Shown in pieces: positions 45,668 through 54,598 of a stretch of DNA of 64,000 bases. The notes beneath the pieces were generated by a model. That model ran no database searches and had not been told where the DNA came from. It saw nothing but the letters and a program-made list of their open reading frames with translations. This stretch comes from Ruania alba. GTDB taxonomy: Bacteria; Actinomycetota; Actinomycetes; Actinomycetales; Beutenbergiaceae. The translations under genes and the position numbers were made by a program. Position 1 is the stretch's first letter. The number at the start of each line of letters is the position of its first letter. The DNA lies in the NCBI RefSeq assembly GCF_900105765.1, contig NZ_FNTX01000002.1, positions 1 to 64,000 on the forward strand, read 5' to 3'.

Positions 45668-48625
45668 ATGACCCGAGGACGCGCCATCGACCGCCCTACC
45701 CACACCCTGAGCCGCCGAGCTGTGCTCGCCGGATTCGGCGGTGCCGCCCTGCTCTCCGGCACGCTCCCGGGCCTGGGAGGCTTCTCCGCCGCGGGAGCCT
45801 ATGCGGATACCGAGGACACCTATGCGGCCGCGCTGCAGGTGTGGCGTGATCTCCTGACCGGCGGTGAGGACCTCGACCCCGGCGATCCTCGGCTGGCCGG
45901 AGCCATCGACGTCCTCGACGCGGAGGTCGCCGACGCACTCGCGCTCCTCATCCGCTCTCCTAGCCGGACCCAGGTGTTCACCGACCTCCCGCTCGATCAG
46001 CCTCCGATGATGACCGCCACCTACCGGCGGCTGGCGTCGATGGCCGCTGCCTTCATCACACCAGGGAGCGAGTACCAGGAGGATCCGGCCGTGCTGGCGG
46101 ACGTGCTCGCGGGCCTGCGAACCACGCACGACGTCGCCTATCACCCGGACCGGGATGAGCCCGGCAACTGGTGGGAGTGGGAGATCGGCTCAGCCCGCGC
46201 CTCGATGGACGCGTGCATCCTGATCGCCGACCACCTCAGCGATGCCGAGATCGGCGACTACACCGCCACCATCGACTTCTTCGTGGCGGACCCGTTCTTC
46301 CAGTTCCTCGGCTCCCGGCGGACGGTCTCCACCGGCGCCAACCGGATCGACCTGTGCCGATCGGTGGCACTGCGAGGCCTCCTCGGGCGCGTCGAGGAGA
46401 AGGTCCTGCGCGCCCGTGACGGCGTCTCCGAGGTCTTCGAGTACGTCGAGACCGGCGACGGCTTCTACCGGGACGGCTCGTTCGTGCAGCACGGGAACGT
46501 CGCCTACACGGGCACCTACGGTGAGGTGCTGCTCGATGGGTCCTCCCGTCTGATCACCCTGCTCTCCGGAACTCCCGGGGCGATCGTCGACCCGGACCGG
46601 CAGATCCTGTTCGACGCCGTCGACATCACCTTCGCCCCCGTCATGTTCAACGGACTGATGATGGACTTCGTCAGTGGCCGTGCGATCTCGCGGGAGCGGG
46701 CGTCGGACAACTACCACGGCCGGCTCATCATCGACCACATCCTGCGCCTCGCCGATGGGCTCGCGGTCGAGCACCCGGAGATGGCCGCGCGTTGGAGGGC
46801 ACGCTGCAAGGGCTTGCTGGAGCGGTCCACCTTCCAGGATGTGTTCCTCGATGCCCGTGCTCCACGCGCGGCCGCCTACGCCGCCCTGCTCGACGACGAC
46901 ACTGTCGAGGCCCTCCCTGAGCCGCGGGACTTCGCGCTGTTCCCCGGCATGGCTCGCGCGGTCGGACGCGGCGACGGCTGGGCGTACGCGATCTCGATGT
47001 CGAGCAAGCGGATCGCCTACTACGAGGCCGGTAACGGGGAGAACGAGCGAGGGTTCCACACCGGCGAGGGCATGACCTACCTCTACAACGACGACCACGG
47101 GCAGTTCACCGACGAGTTCTGGCCCACCGTCGACCTGTACCGGCTACCCGGTACCACGGTGGACAGCAGGCCGCTCCCCGATGCGGTCGGCGGCGAGTGG
47201 GGAGCCGCTCAGCCACCGAGCGCCGCCTGGGTGGGCGGTGCATCGCTGGGGGCGCACGGCGCCGTGGGGCAGCACCTGCAGGGCATCGCCTCCACGTTGG
47301 AGGCCCGCAAGTCCTGGTTCCACCTCGGGGACGTCGTCGTCGCCCTCGGTGCCGGGATCACCGGGGGTGGGGACGCGCACCCGGTGGAGACGGTCATCGA
47401 GAACCGGAACCTGCACGCCGACGGCGCGAACACCCTGATCCTTGACGGCACCGGCCAGCCGACGCAGCAGGGCTGGTCCACCGAAGGGCGGGTGCGCTGG
47501 GCGCACCTGGAGGGAGTCGGCGGCTATGTCTTCCCACGTGGGTCTCAGGTGCATGCTCTCCGTGAGGAACGGACCGGAAGTTGGCAGGACATTCATGTCA
47601 ACGGCTCCACCGATCCGATCTCCCGCCGGTACCTGACGATGTGGTTCGACCACGGCGTGCAGCCCGACGACGACAGTTACGCGTACCTGCTGCTACCTGG
47701 TGGTTCACCGGCTCAGACCCGCGAGCTCGCCGAGTCCGATCGCGCCGACGTGCAGATCCTGGAGAACTCGGGCGAGGTCCAGGCGGTGCGCCGGCGCAGC
47801 CTCGGTCTCACCGCGGTCAACTTCTGGGACGCCGCGCCCGACACGTCGAACCGGGCGGTCGCCAGCGCCGATGCGCACGTCAACGACGGGCAGCATGCGG
47901 ACACGAACTACGGCGCACGGACGCTCATGCTCGTCAAGCACGTGGCACGAGCGGACTCGGGCTACTCCCGGCAGAGCTATCTGAAGTTCGATCTCTCCGG
48001 CATCACCGTCCCCGCCGGGGAGGTGGGGGCCGCCACCCTGTATCTGCGTGCCCGGGTCAACGACGCGGGCGGTTCAACGGCCGACGTGATCGTGCACTCC
48101 GTGGACGAGGCCTGGGACGAGGCCGCACTGACCTGGAACACCAAGCCCGCCCTGGGGGCGGAGGTCACCACGGTCTCGATCGACAGCGACTGGGAGTGGC
48201 GCGCGATCGATCTGACCGCGCATGCGGTCGGAGTCCTGCGTGACGGCGGCTCGCTGTCACTGGCCCTGGCCGAGCCGGACGGCCCGACGAACGGCCTGTC
48301 GATCGAGATCTTCAGCCGAGAGTCGGCCGATGCTCCCTATCTCGCGTTCGAACCTGTCCTGGAGCCCCGGTCGGTCGCCAGGATCACCAGCGCCCACCCC
48401 TGCTCAGTGGTGCTCGACGAGTCCGAGCCCGGGACCCTGGCGGTGGCGGTGTCCGACCCCACCCAGGAGCAGGACGCCGTGGAGGTGCTGATCGCGGGCC
48501 CGAGCTACGGCTCGTGGGACGCCGATTCCACGATCGAGGTAAGCCGGCACGATGAGGGGACCCAGCTAACTGTCCGCACGGCAGGATCCCTGGGAGCCAC
48601 GCACCGGGTGACGTTCCGCAGCTGA
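45668..48625 (+). CDS. Secreted polysaccharide lyase family 8 enzyme with inserted DNRLRE domain
   Basis: A 985-residue lyase of the hyaluronate/chondroitin/xanthan lyase family, which cleaves uronic-acid polymers by beta-elimination. Tat signal SRRAVLAGFGG at the start. NWWEWEIG near 168 is a family hallmark. The catalytic triad is Asn225, His275, Tyr284, with spacings 50 and 9 that match those known for pneumococcal hyaluronate lyase. Unusually, residues about 730-895 form a DNRLRE/CBM96-like beta-sandwich (AHVNDGQHADTNYG, YLKFDLSG, WNTKP) placed between the central domain and the small C-terminal PL8 domain. It should initiate polymer breakdown outside the cell. Confidence 0.9.
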   Translation: MTRGRAIDRPTHTLSRRAVLAGFGGAALLSGTLPGLGGFSAAGAYADTEDTYAAALQVWRDLLTGGEDLDPGDPRLAGAIDVLDAEVADALALLIRSPSRTQVFTDLPLDQPPMMTATYRRLASMAAAFITPGSEYQEDPAVLADVLAGLRTTHDVAYHPDRDEPGNWWEWEIGSARASMDACILIADHLSDAEIGDYTATIDFFVADPFFQFLGSRRTVSTGANRIDLCRSVALRGLLGRVEEKVLRARDGVSEVFEYVETGDGFYRDGSFVQHGNVAYTGTYGEVLLDGSSRLITLLSGTPGAIVDPDRQILFDAVDITFAPVMFNGLMMDFVSGRAISRERASDNYHGRLIIDHILRLADGLAVEHPEMAARWRARCKGLLERSTFQDVFLDARAPRAAAYAALLDDDTVEALPEPRDFALFPGMARAVGRGDGWAYAISMSSKRIAYYEAGNGENERGFHTGEGMTYLYNDDHGQFTDEFWPTVDLYRLPGTTVDSRPLPDAVGGEWGAAQPPSAAWVGGASLGAHGAVGQHLQGIASTLEARKSWFHLGDVVVALGAGITGGGDAHPVETVIENRNLHADGANTLILDGTGQPTQQGWSTEGRVRWAHLEGVGGYVFPRGSQVHALREERTGSWQDIHVNGSTDPISRRYLTMWFDHGVQPDDDSYAYLLLPGGSPAQTRELAESDRADVQILENSGEVQAVRRRSLGLTAVNFWDAAPDTSNRAVASADAHVNDGQHADTNYGARTLMLVKHVARADSGYSRQSYLKFDLSGITVPAGEVGAATLYLRARVNDAGGSTADVIVHSVDEAWDEAALTWNTKPALGAEVTTVSIDSDWEWRAIDLTAHAVGVLRDGGSLSLALAEPDGPTNGLSIEIFSRESADAPYLAFEPVLEPRSVARITSAHPCSVVLDESEPGTLAVAVSDPTQEQDAVEVLIAGPSYGSWDADSTIEVSRHDEGTQLTVRTAGSLGATHRVTFRS

Positions 48626-48676
48626 GGTGCATGGGCCTGGTCCGCGCCGAGGTGTCGATGCGCTCCGCCACAGGCT

Positions 48677-48708
48677 CCCCCTGAGACGACAGCCGTGAGA
48701 TCAGGGGG
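48677..48708. terminator. Hairpin after the lyase gene
   Basis: CCCCCTGA and TCAGGGGG form an 8-base stem with a 16-base loop, 51 bases after the stop. No T-run follows, as is usual in high-GC genomes, so it is a candidate terminator only. Confidence 0.45.
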
Positions 48709-48763
48709 CAGATCGGGGTGGTACCCGATGTGTCAGCAGGGATGAAGCCGGTTGCCTGGTGCC

Positions 48764-50278
48764 ATGCACAGGATCCTCCCCGCGCGAATCGATCGTCGCA
48801 TCTTCCTTCAACTCGGCACACTCGGTGTCGCCGGCGCCGTCACACTGACCGGCTGTGACGGCTTCGGCTCGCGTGGCACGAGAGACACCGTCGGCGACGT
48901 GGACTTCCGCAACCAGCTGCCGATCCCACCACTCGCCGAAGGAACCCACCGAGACGGCGTCACCGTCTTCGACCTGACCGCCCAGGCGGGCAGGTCCGCC
49001 ATCGTCCCGGAAGGGATGTCGGACACGTGGGGACTGAACGGAACATTCCTCGGGCCCACGCTGCGTGCCCGACAGGACGAGTCCGTGCAGGTCAACGTCA
49101 CCAATCAACTCGACGAGGCCACCACGTTGCACTGGCACGGGATGCACCTTCCCGCTTCCGCCGACGGCGGCCCGCACCAGATGATCGCCCCCGGTGACAC
49201 ATGGTCACCGGCCTGGACCATCAACCAGCCCGCCGCCACGCTCTGGTACCACCCGCACCCCCACGGGGAGACCGAGCGCCACGTCTACCGCGGTCTGGGC
49301 GGCCTGTTCATCATCGACGACGAGCAGGAGTCCCTCCTCGGCCTGCCGCGCGACTACGGCGTCGATGACATCCCCGTCATCGTCCAGGACAAGAGCTTCG
49401 ACGACCGCGGCCGGCTCGTGGAGACCTCCCGACGTGACAACGGCATGCTCGGCGAGACGATCCTGGTCAACGGGAGCCCCGGGCCCGTTCTCGAAATCAC
49501 CAGCGAGCGGACCCGATTGCGACTACTGAACGCCTCCACCGCGAGGAGCTACTCCTTCGGGTTCTCCGACGATCGTGAGTTCGCCATGATCGCCAGCGAC
49601 GGCGGACTCCTCCGTGAGCCGACCTGGCTGACCCGCATCCTGCTGACTCCCGGCGAACGTGCGGAGATCATCGTGGAGATGCGTCCCGGACAGCAGGTAA
49701 CGCTGCGCTCCTTCCCCCACGATCTGGGCCTGTCGAATGGCCGTAGTCGCAGCACCGGCGCGACCGACACGCTCGATATCCTCCTGCTGCGCGCAAACGA
49801 GGACCTCGACAGATCCGCCGATCTGCCTGCGCGCCTCGCCACCATCGACAGGTTGGACCCGTCATCGGCGGTTGAGACGCGTGAGTTCGAGCTGCGTAGT
49901 CACCGGATCAACGGGCAGTCGATGGAGATGGACCGCATCGACGACGTCGTCACCGTCGACACCACCGAGATCTGGGAGGTCTGGAACGGCCACCGTCAGC
50001 CCCACAACTTCCACGTCCACGACGTGCAGTTCCAGGTCCTGGAGATCGATGGACAGCCGCCCTCACCCGAACTAGCCGGGTGGAAGGACACGATCTACCT
50101 GCCCCCAGACCTCCGCTACACACTGATCATGCGGTTCACCGAGTATGCAGATCCCGCGGTGCCGTACATGTACCACTGCCACCTGCTCTGGCACGAGGAC
50201 CAGGGGATGATGGGCCAGTTCGTCGTCGTCGAACCCGGGCAGGACCCGGATCGGATAGGAACCGATCACGACCACTGA
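48764..50278 (+). CDS. Multicopper oxidase, Tat-exported lipoprotein
   Basis: A 504-residue three-domain copper oxidase of the CotA/CueO/bilirubin-oxidase type. Tat signal RRIFLQLG and lipobox LTGC (Cys31). All four copper-binding segments are present: HWHG near 127, HPHPHG near 167, HNFHVH near 411 and HCHLLWHEDQGMM near 471, so it should oxidise metals or phenols outside the cell. An in-frame TTG at 48752 is an alternative start. No operon partner. Confidence 0.9.
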   Translation: MHRILPARIDRRIFLQLGTLGVAGAVTLTGCDGFGSRGTRDTVGDVDFRNQLPIPPLAEGTHRDGVTVFDLTAQAGRSAIVPEGMSDTWGLNGTFLGPTLRARQDESVQVNVTNQLDEATTLHWHGMHLPASADGGPHQMIAPGDTWSPAWTINQPAATLWYHPHPHGETERHVYRGLGGLFIIDDEQESLLGLPRDYGVDDIPVIVQDKSFDDRGRLVETSRRDNGMLGETILVNGSPGPVLEITSERTRLRLLNASTARSYSFGFSDDREFAMIASDGGLLREPTWLTRILLTPGERAEIIVEMRPGQQVTLRSFPHDLGLSNGRSRSTGATDTLDILLLRANEDLDRSADLPARLATIDRLDPSSAVETREFELRSHRINGQSMEMDRIDDVVTVDTTEIWEVWNGHRQPHNFHVHDVQFQVLEIDGQPPSPELAGWKDTIYLPPDLRYTLIMRFTEYADPAVPYMYHCHLLWHEDQGMMGQFVVVEPGQDPDRIGTDHDH

Positions 50279-50288
50279 CTTGGGCTGG

Positions 50289-50804
50289 TCAGTTGGCGCG
50301 CTCGACGAACGCGCGCGCCTCGCTCTCGTTCCAGCCACTGATGGTCACCGCGCCGCCGGTGATGCTCTCCGCCACGACCGGAGCCGAGACGACGGCGCCG
50401 TCCACGAGCAGGGCGATCCGCCCCTGCCCGGACGCCGACGCTGCCTCGGTCAGTGCCGCGAACTCCTCGGCCTCATCGGGCAGGAACTCGATCTGCACGA
50501 CCGTCTCACCGGTGGTCTCACCGTCGCCGTCGACCGACTCCCCCAGCTCGAGCCGCTGGAGTGCCTGGACGTCGACCTGCTCGGTCAGCGCGAGACACTC
50601 TGTCCCGTCGGGCCCGCGGTGGTATCCGTCGTCGCAGTCCGGTCCGTCCCTCACCTCGTCCACGAGGGCGAAGACGAACGGGGCGGCAAGCGTCACCGCG
50701 TCCGAGCCCGGATCGCTGGTCCCGCATCCGCCGAGCACCACGGCCCCGGCCATGACGGCGACCGCCGCAGTCGATCGAACCCCTGACCTACCCCCAGATC
50801 CCAT
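50289..50804 (-). CDS. Lipoprotein with SecDF P1 head-like domain
   Basis: A 171-residue lipoprotein (lipobox LGGC, Cys27). The C-terminal 80 residues resemble the head of the SecD periplasmic P1 domain: FLPDEAEEFAALTEA, then ALLVDGAVVSAPVV and ITGGAVTISGW. There are no membrane helices for transport, so it is a stand-alone head domain; function unknown. Start taken as ATG 50804, with an in-frame upstream alternative at 50834. Confidence 0.75.
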   Translation of the reverse strand: MGSGGRSGVRSTAAVAVMAGAVVLGGCGTSDPGSDAVTLAAPFVFALVDEVRDGPDCDDGYHRGPDGTECLALTEQVDVQALQRLELGESVDGDGETTGETVVQIEFLPDEAEEFAALTEAASASGQGRIALLVDGAVVSAPVVAESITGGAVTISGWNESEARAFVERAN

Positions 50805-50841
50805 ACCGCCACCGTACGCATCCCGCGCCGGCACACAAGGG

Positions 50842-51498
50842 TCAGTCGGTGACGAAGTCCGCGCTCACCTCGGCGCGGGTGTCCACATCGCCGGCCTTGA
50901 GATCCGCCGACGCGCCGGCCGAGGCCGGTGCACCACGGGCAGCGAATGCCGCCGGCGGCGGCGAAGCCGGGCCCGCGTGCGGCCGCAGCCCTGGTTCGAA
51001 CACCGCCACCAGCCGCGGTTCGCCCAGTCCGAGGGCCGTCGCGTAGTCCTGGGCCCGCACGACGGCGTCCCGCACCGCATCGATGCGCGTCGCCTTCTCC
51101 GTCTCTCGACGGGTGTGCTGGGTCAGCTCCCAGTCGATGCCGCTCACGGACACCCCGTCCAGCGCGCCGACCTGCGCCACCCACTCGGCCAATGCCTCGA
51201 AGTCCTGGAACCGCACCGTCACCGACGCTGAGCTGCGGAACTTCGTGATCCGCCTGTCGGAGTTCTTCACGTACTCCTTGAACGGCATCGCCTGCACCCG
51301 GTCCGCACCCCACCAGGTGGCTGCCCCGGACTCCTGATGACGCCGTGCCTGCTCGGTGACCCGCCGGTGCACCTCGATCGTCCGACTCAGCACTTTGCCA
51401 CGGTCGGCGCCCTCGAAGACCACCTGCAGCCGTAGTTGCGCCCGCTCGGGCGGAACTGAACGAATGGCCGTCCCGTGCACACTGAACGTGGTCATCAA
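50842..51498 (-). CDS. SIMPL (DUF541) domain protein
   Basis: A 218-residue protein of the SIMPL/DUF541 family, whose members bind kinase-like partners or act in envelope stress. Starts TTFSVHGTAIRSVPPERAQL, and the closing pattern EVSADFVTD is typical. No signal peptide, unlike most Gram-negative relatives. A 37-base gap separates it from the lipoprotein gene downstream; co-transcription is possible. Confidence 0.8.
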   Translation of the reverse strand: MMTTFSVHGTAIRSVPPERAQLRLQVVFEGADRGKVLSRTIEVHRRVTEQARRHQESGAATWWGADRVQAMPFKEYVKNSDRRITKFRSSASVTVRFQDFEALAEWVAQVGALDGVSVSGIDWELTQHTRRETEKATRIDAVRDAVVRAQDYATALGLGEPRLVAVFEPGLRPHAGPASPPPAAFAARGAPASAGASADLKAGDVDTRAEVSADFVTD

Positions 51499-51603
51499 TG
51501 CATGATGGCACGAGTTCTCGCCCGCGACCGTCCGGCCGACTGCCGTCGTGGGGTCACGCTCCGGGACACCCGCGCCGGCGCTTGCCCACCAGGTGGGTGC
51601 CGG

Positions 51604-52389
51604 TCACAGCCCCTGCCACGCGGGCTTGGTCTCGTAGGTCTCGCGGTAGTAGTCCGCCAGTTGCAGGCGCGCCGCCGCGGCCGGGTCCACGAGCACCGAG
51701 ACGTGCGGGTGGTGCTGCAGCACCGACGCCGGCCACATCGCCGAGACCGGCCCCTCGACCATCTGGTGGATGGCCTCAGCCTTATGCCGCCCGGTGGACA
51801 CGAGTACGAGATGCCGGGCTGCCCGGATGGTGGCCAGCCCCTGGGTGAGGGTGTGGGTGGGCACCTTCTCCACGTCATCGTCGAAGAACCGGGCGTTGTC
51901 GATCCGGGTCTGTCGGGTGAGGGTCTTGATGCGGGTGCGGGAGGCGAGCGAGGATCCGGGCTCGTTGAACGCGATATGCCCGTCAGTACCGATGCCCAGG
52001 ATCTGCAGGTCCACCCCACCGGCGTCCACGATCGCCTGCTCATAGGCGGCACAGGCGGCCGGGATGTCCGCAGCGAGCCCGTCCGGGCCCTGCACCGCCC
52101 CCTCGGCGAAGTCCACCCGGCCCACCAGCTCGGTCTCGATCACGTTCCGGTACCGCTGCGGATGGTCAGCAGGCAGCCCGACGTACTCGTCCAGCAGGAA
52201 GGCGCGCGCCTGCGCGAAACTCACATCTCCGGCCTCGTGCCGCCGTACCAGCTCGTCATACACCGCGAGCGGTGACGATCCGGTGGCCAGGCCGAGAACG
52301 GCGTCGGGCTTGCGCTGCAGCAGCGCCACGATCGAGTCGGCGACGATCCGGGCGCTTTCGGGCGCCCCGGGCTGAATGATCAGTTCCAT
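51604..52389 (-). CDS. nagB: Glucosamine-6-phosphate deaminase
   Basis: A 261-residue enzyme that converts glucosamine-6-phosphate to fructose-6-phosphate and ammonia. Motifs: LGLATGSSPLAVY near residue 33, FLLDEYVGLP near 64 and GIGTDGHIAFNEPGSS near 137, which hold the phosphate-binding and catalytic residues. Size matches the family. It stands alone here; a link to the nearby polysaccharide locus (amino-sugar-containing polymer) is possible but not shown. Confidence 0.95.
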   Translation of the reverse strand: MELIIQPGAPESARIVADSIVALLQRKPDAVLGLATGSSPLAVYDELVRRHEAGDVSFAQARAFLLDEYVGLPADHPQRYRNVIETELVGRVDFAEGAVQGPDGLAADIPAACAAYEQAIVDAGGVDLQILGIGTDGHIAFNEPGSSLASRTRIKTLTRQTRIDNARFFDDDVEKVPTHTLTQGLATIRAARHLVLVSTGRHKAEAIHQMVEGPVSAMWPASVLQHHPHVSVLVDPAAAARLQLADYYRETYETKPAWQGL

Positions 52390-52407
52390 ACGCCCAGTCT
52401 CACAGAA

Positions 52408-52446
52408 AGAGGCCCCTGTACGGACCGTGTCCGTGCAGGGGCCTCT
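52408..52446 (-). terminator. Terminator downstream of the GlsB-type gene
   Basis: AGAGGCCCCTG and CAGGGGCCTCT pair perfectly over 11 bases, with a partly self-complementary loop. It lies 14 bases beyond the stop at 52460 on the minus strand and before the nagB start at 52389, so it insulates the two genes. Confidence 0.75.
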
Positions 52447-52459
52447 CCGAGCGAGTGTG

Positions 52460-52732
52460 CTACTTGCTCCCGGTCTTCTTCTTCCCTGTGATCCCCATGA
52501 ACACGCCCAGCAGGATGACGGCAGCGACGACCGAGATAATCAGCCGGATCCAGTCGATCCCGGAGGTGTCGTCCACCCCGAGCCAGCCGGCCACCAAGTA
52601 CCCGATCAGCGCTCCTGCGATACCGACGAGGATCGTCCAGATCACGCCGATCTTCTGCTCACCCGGCTTGAAGAGCCGCGCGAGCACACCGATGATGGCG
52701 CCGAAAACGATGAGGCCGATGATTTCGCCCAT
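52460..52732 (-). CDS. GlsB/YeaQ/YmgE-family stress membrane protein
   Basis: A 90-residue protein with three membrane helices; starts GEIIGLIVFGAIIGVLARL and has the family GALIGYLVAGWLG glycine pattern. Often induced by envelope or general stress in actinobacteria. ATG 52732 chosen because the upstream extension is not family-like. Confidence 0.85.
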   Translation of the reverse strand: MGEIIGLIVFGAIIGVLARLFKPGEQKIGVIWTILVGIAGALIGYLVAGWLGVDDTSGIDWIRLIISVVAAVILLGVFMGITGKKKTGSK

Positions 52733-52889
52733 GCGTGGCGTCTCCTTCCTGTCAACCGCCCGAGGCGGCGCGCAAGCGTTCCTCGCGCGACGCTCACAGT
52801 GCCACAGCAGCGACCGAGCCGCTCGTCGAGACACGTCCTTGACCTTGTCACTGTGACAATCTCTTGACTGACGGACAAGGAGGTGGCCC

Positions 52890-53582
52890 ATGTCTACGCC
52901 ACAGCACCGTCCGTCCCCTGAGCGAGTGCAGCAGGCGCTCGCTGCCGCCAACGCCTCGACCCGGCTGCGTGCCGCGATGGCGGCCGGCACCTACCCGCAC
53001 ACCCAGCTCCTCGATCCTCTGCTGGACCGCGCAGCGATCGAGCCGGACTTCTTCGTCCGGGACATGCTCACCTGGGCGTTGACCCGGCACCCGGCCACTC
53101 GCACCGTGCCACGGCTGCTCGCCGAGCTGGACTCCGATCGTGGACAGGCCCGGAGTCAGGCCTTGCACACCCTGTCCAAGATCGGCGCGGGCCAGGCGTG
53201 GCAGGCGGTGCGCGGCCGACTCCAGGACCCGGACCCCGAGGTCGCCCGCAGCGCCTGGCGTGCCGCCGTGGTGCTCGCCCCGATCGAGGAGCGAGCCGAG
53301 GTGATCCGCTCCCTGGGCGCACTTCTCGGCCACGGTGACCGGGAGGTCCGGCTCAGCCTCAGCCGGGCACTCATCACGCTCGCGAGCAGCACCGAGAGCG
53401 CTGGCCGCGCCCTGCACGCCACCCTCGAGGCGGCCGCCATCAGCCCGGACCCTGCCGTGCGCGAGCATGCGAGCGCCACCGAGAGCCTGTGGCACGACCC
53501 GGACGCCGGGTTCGAGGTCTCCGTTGCGCAGGCGCAGAAGGTCCGGGCACGGGCTGTCGACCCGCAGGGCCAGGCAGGATAG
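52890..53582 (+). CDS. HEAT-repeat domain protein
   Basis: A 230-residue all-helical protein of HEAT-like repeats, with units such as DFFVRDMLTWALTRHP and DPEVARSAWRAAV (about residues 45-205). Acts presumably as a protein-binding scaffold. ATG 52890 follows GGAGGT. The neighbour 4 bases downstream encodes a MerR regulator fused to the same kind of repeats. Confidence 0.8.
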   Translation: MSTPQHRPSPERVQQALAAANASTRLRAAMAAGTYPHTQLLDPLLDRAAIEPDFFVRDMLTWALTRHPATRTVPRLLAELDSDRGQARSQALHTLSKIGAGQAWQAVRGRLQDPDPEVARSAWRAAVVLAPIEERAEVIRSLGALLGHGDREVRLSLSRALITLASSTESAGRALHATLEAAAISPDPAVREHASATESLWHDPDAGFEVSVAQAQKVRARAVDPQGQAG

Positions 53583-53586
53583 GTCC

Positions 53587-54579
53587 ATGCTGATCGGTGA
53601 GGTGGCCCGTCGCTCGGGGGTGAGCGCCCGGATGCTCCGGCACTACGACCGCCTCGGCCTGGTCCGCCCCACGGGGCGCACCAGCAGCGGGTATCGGGAA
53701 TACTCGGCGAAGGACTTCCGGCGCCTCTTCCAGGTCGAGGGCCTGCGCACCTTGGGATTGTCCCTGCGTCAGGTCGCCCAGGCGCTCGAGGACCCGGGCG
53801 TCACGCCCGCCCACCTCGTCGGTGACTTGGTGCAGCAGTCCGAGGAGCGCCTGGCCCGGGAGCAGGAGCTGCTCGATCGCCTGCGCACGGTCGAGCAGCT
53901 CCGATCCACCGGGTGGGAGGACGCGCTGCAGGTGGTCGCGCTGTTGAAGGATCTGCGCTCGACCAGCTCCATCCGCCGGCAGCAGGTGGCGCTGGATCCG
54001 ACGAGGCCCGCGCCTACCGATGCGCTCACGGCAGCGCTGCTCACCGAAGCGGACCAGAATGCCGCGGGAGCGCTGCGATGGGCGCTGGTCCGGGCCGGCG
54101 GTGAGGCCGTCGACCACCTCGCCCCCGCCCTCACCGCCGCAGACGTCATGGTGCGACGCCGCGCCGTCCGGGCTGTGGCCGCCATCCACCGTGAGCAGGC
54201 GACCCCAGCCTCGCTCGCCGCACTTCGGACGGCCCTCACCGACGGCGACCCCTCTGTCCGCCGGCACGCCGCCCTGGCCCTGGGGGCCGCCGCCGAGGCA
54301 GCCGCCGTTCCCACGCTCGTGGCCATGGTCATCGAGGGCAGCAATGACGTCGAGGCCGCCGAGACTTTGGGGGCCTTGGCCACTGATCCGGCAGCAGCCG
54401 GGACCATCGTCTCCGCCCTCAGTACGGCCGCCGACACACCGGACCCGGCCGTCCGTCGTCGGATCGCTCAGGCCCTCGCCGAGTTCCCCGGTGAGCTCAC
54501 CGCCCCACTGTTGCAGTACCTGGCCACCGACGAGGATCGGTCGGTCTCCCTCACCGCGGCCGCGCTGCGCGACCGGTGA
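53587..54579 (+). CDS. MerR-family regulator fused to HEAT repeats
   Basis: A 330-residue protein. Residues 1-70 are a MerR winged helix (IGEVARRSGVSARMLRHYDRLGL; core residues R-x-L-R-H-Y-D), then a coiled-coil dimerisation helix (85-110). Residues about 150-330 are HEAT repeats (PSVRRHAALALGAAAEAA, DPAVRRRIAQALAEF). The repeats replace the ligand-binding domain, so the signal is probably a protein. It starts 4 bases after the HEAT-repeat gene; the two products may interact. Confidence 0.85.
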   Translation: MLIGEVARRSGVSARMLRHYDRLGLVRPTGRTSSGYREYSAKDFRRLFQVEGLRTLGLSLRQVAQALEDPGVTPAHLVGDLVQQSEERLAREQELLDRLRTVEQLRSTGWEDALQVVALLKDLRSTSSIRRQQVALDPTRPAPTDALTAALLTEADQNAAGALRWALVRAGGEAVDHLAPALTAADVMVRRRAVRAVAAIHREQATPASLAALRTALTDGDPSVRRHAALALGAAAEAAAVPTLVAMVIEGSNDVEAAETLGALATDPAAAGTIVSALSTAADTPDPAVRRRIAQALAEFPGELTAPLLQYLATDEDRSVSLTAAALRDR

Positions 54580-54598
54580 TCGTCCAGCAGCCTGGCCG

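Noticed and set aside
48742-48780. Start of the multicopper oxidase at the ATG at 48742
   Set aside because: It has the best ribosome site (AGCAGGG) but is out of frame with the oxidase. In-frame starts are TTG 48752 or ATG 48764.
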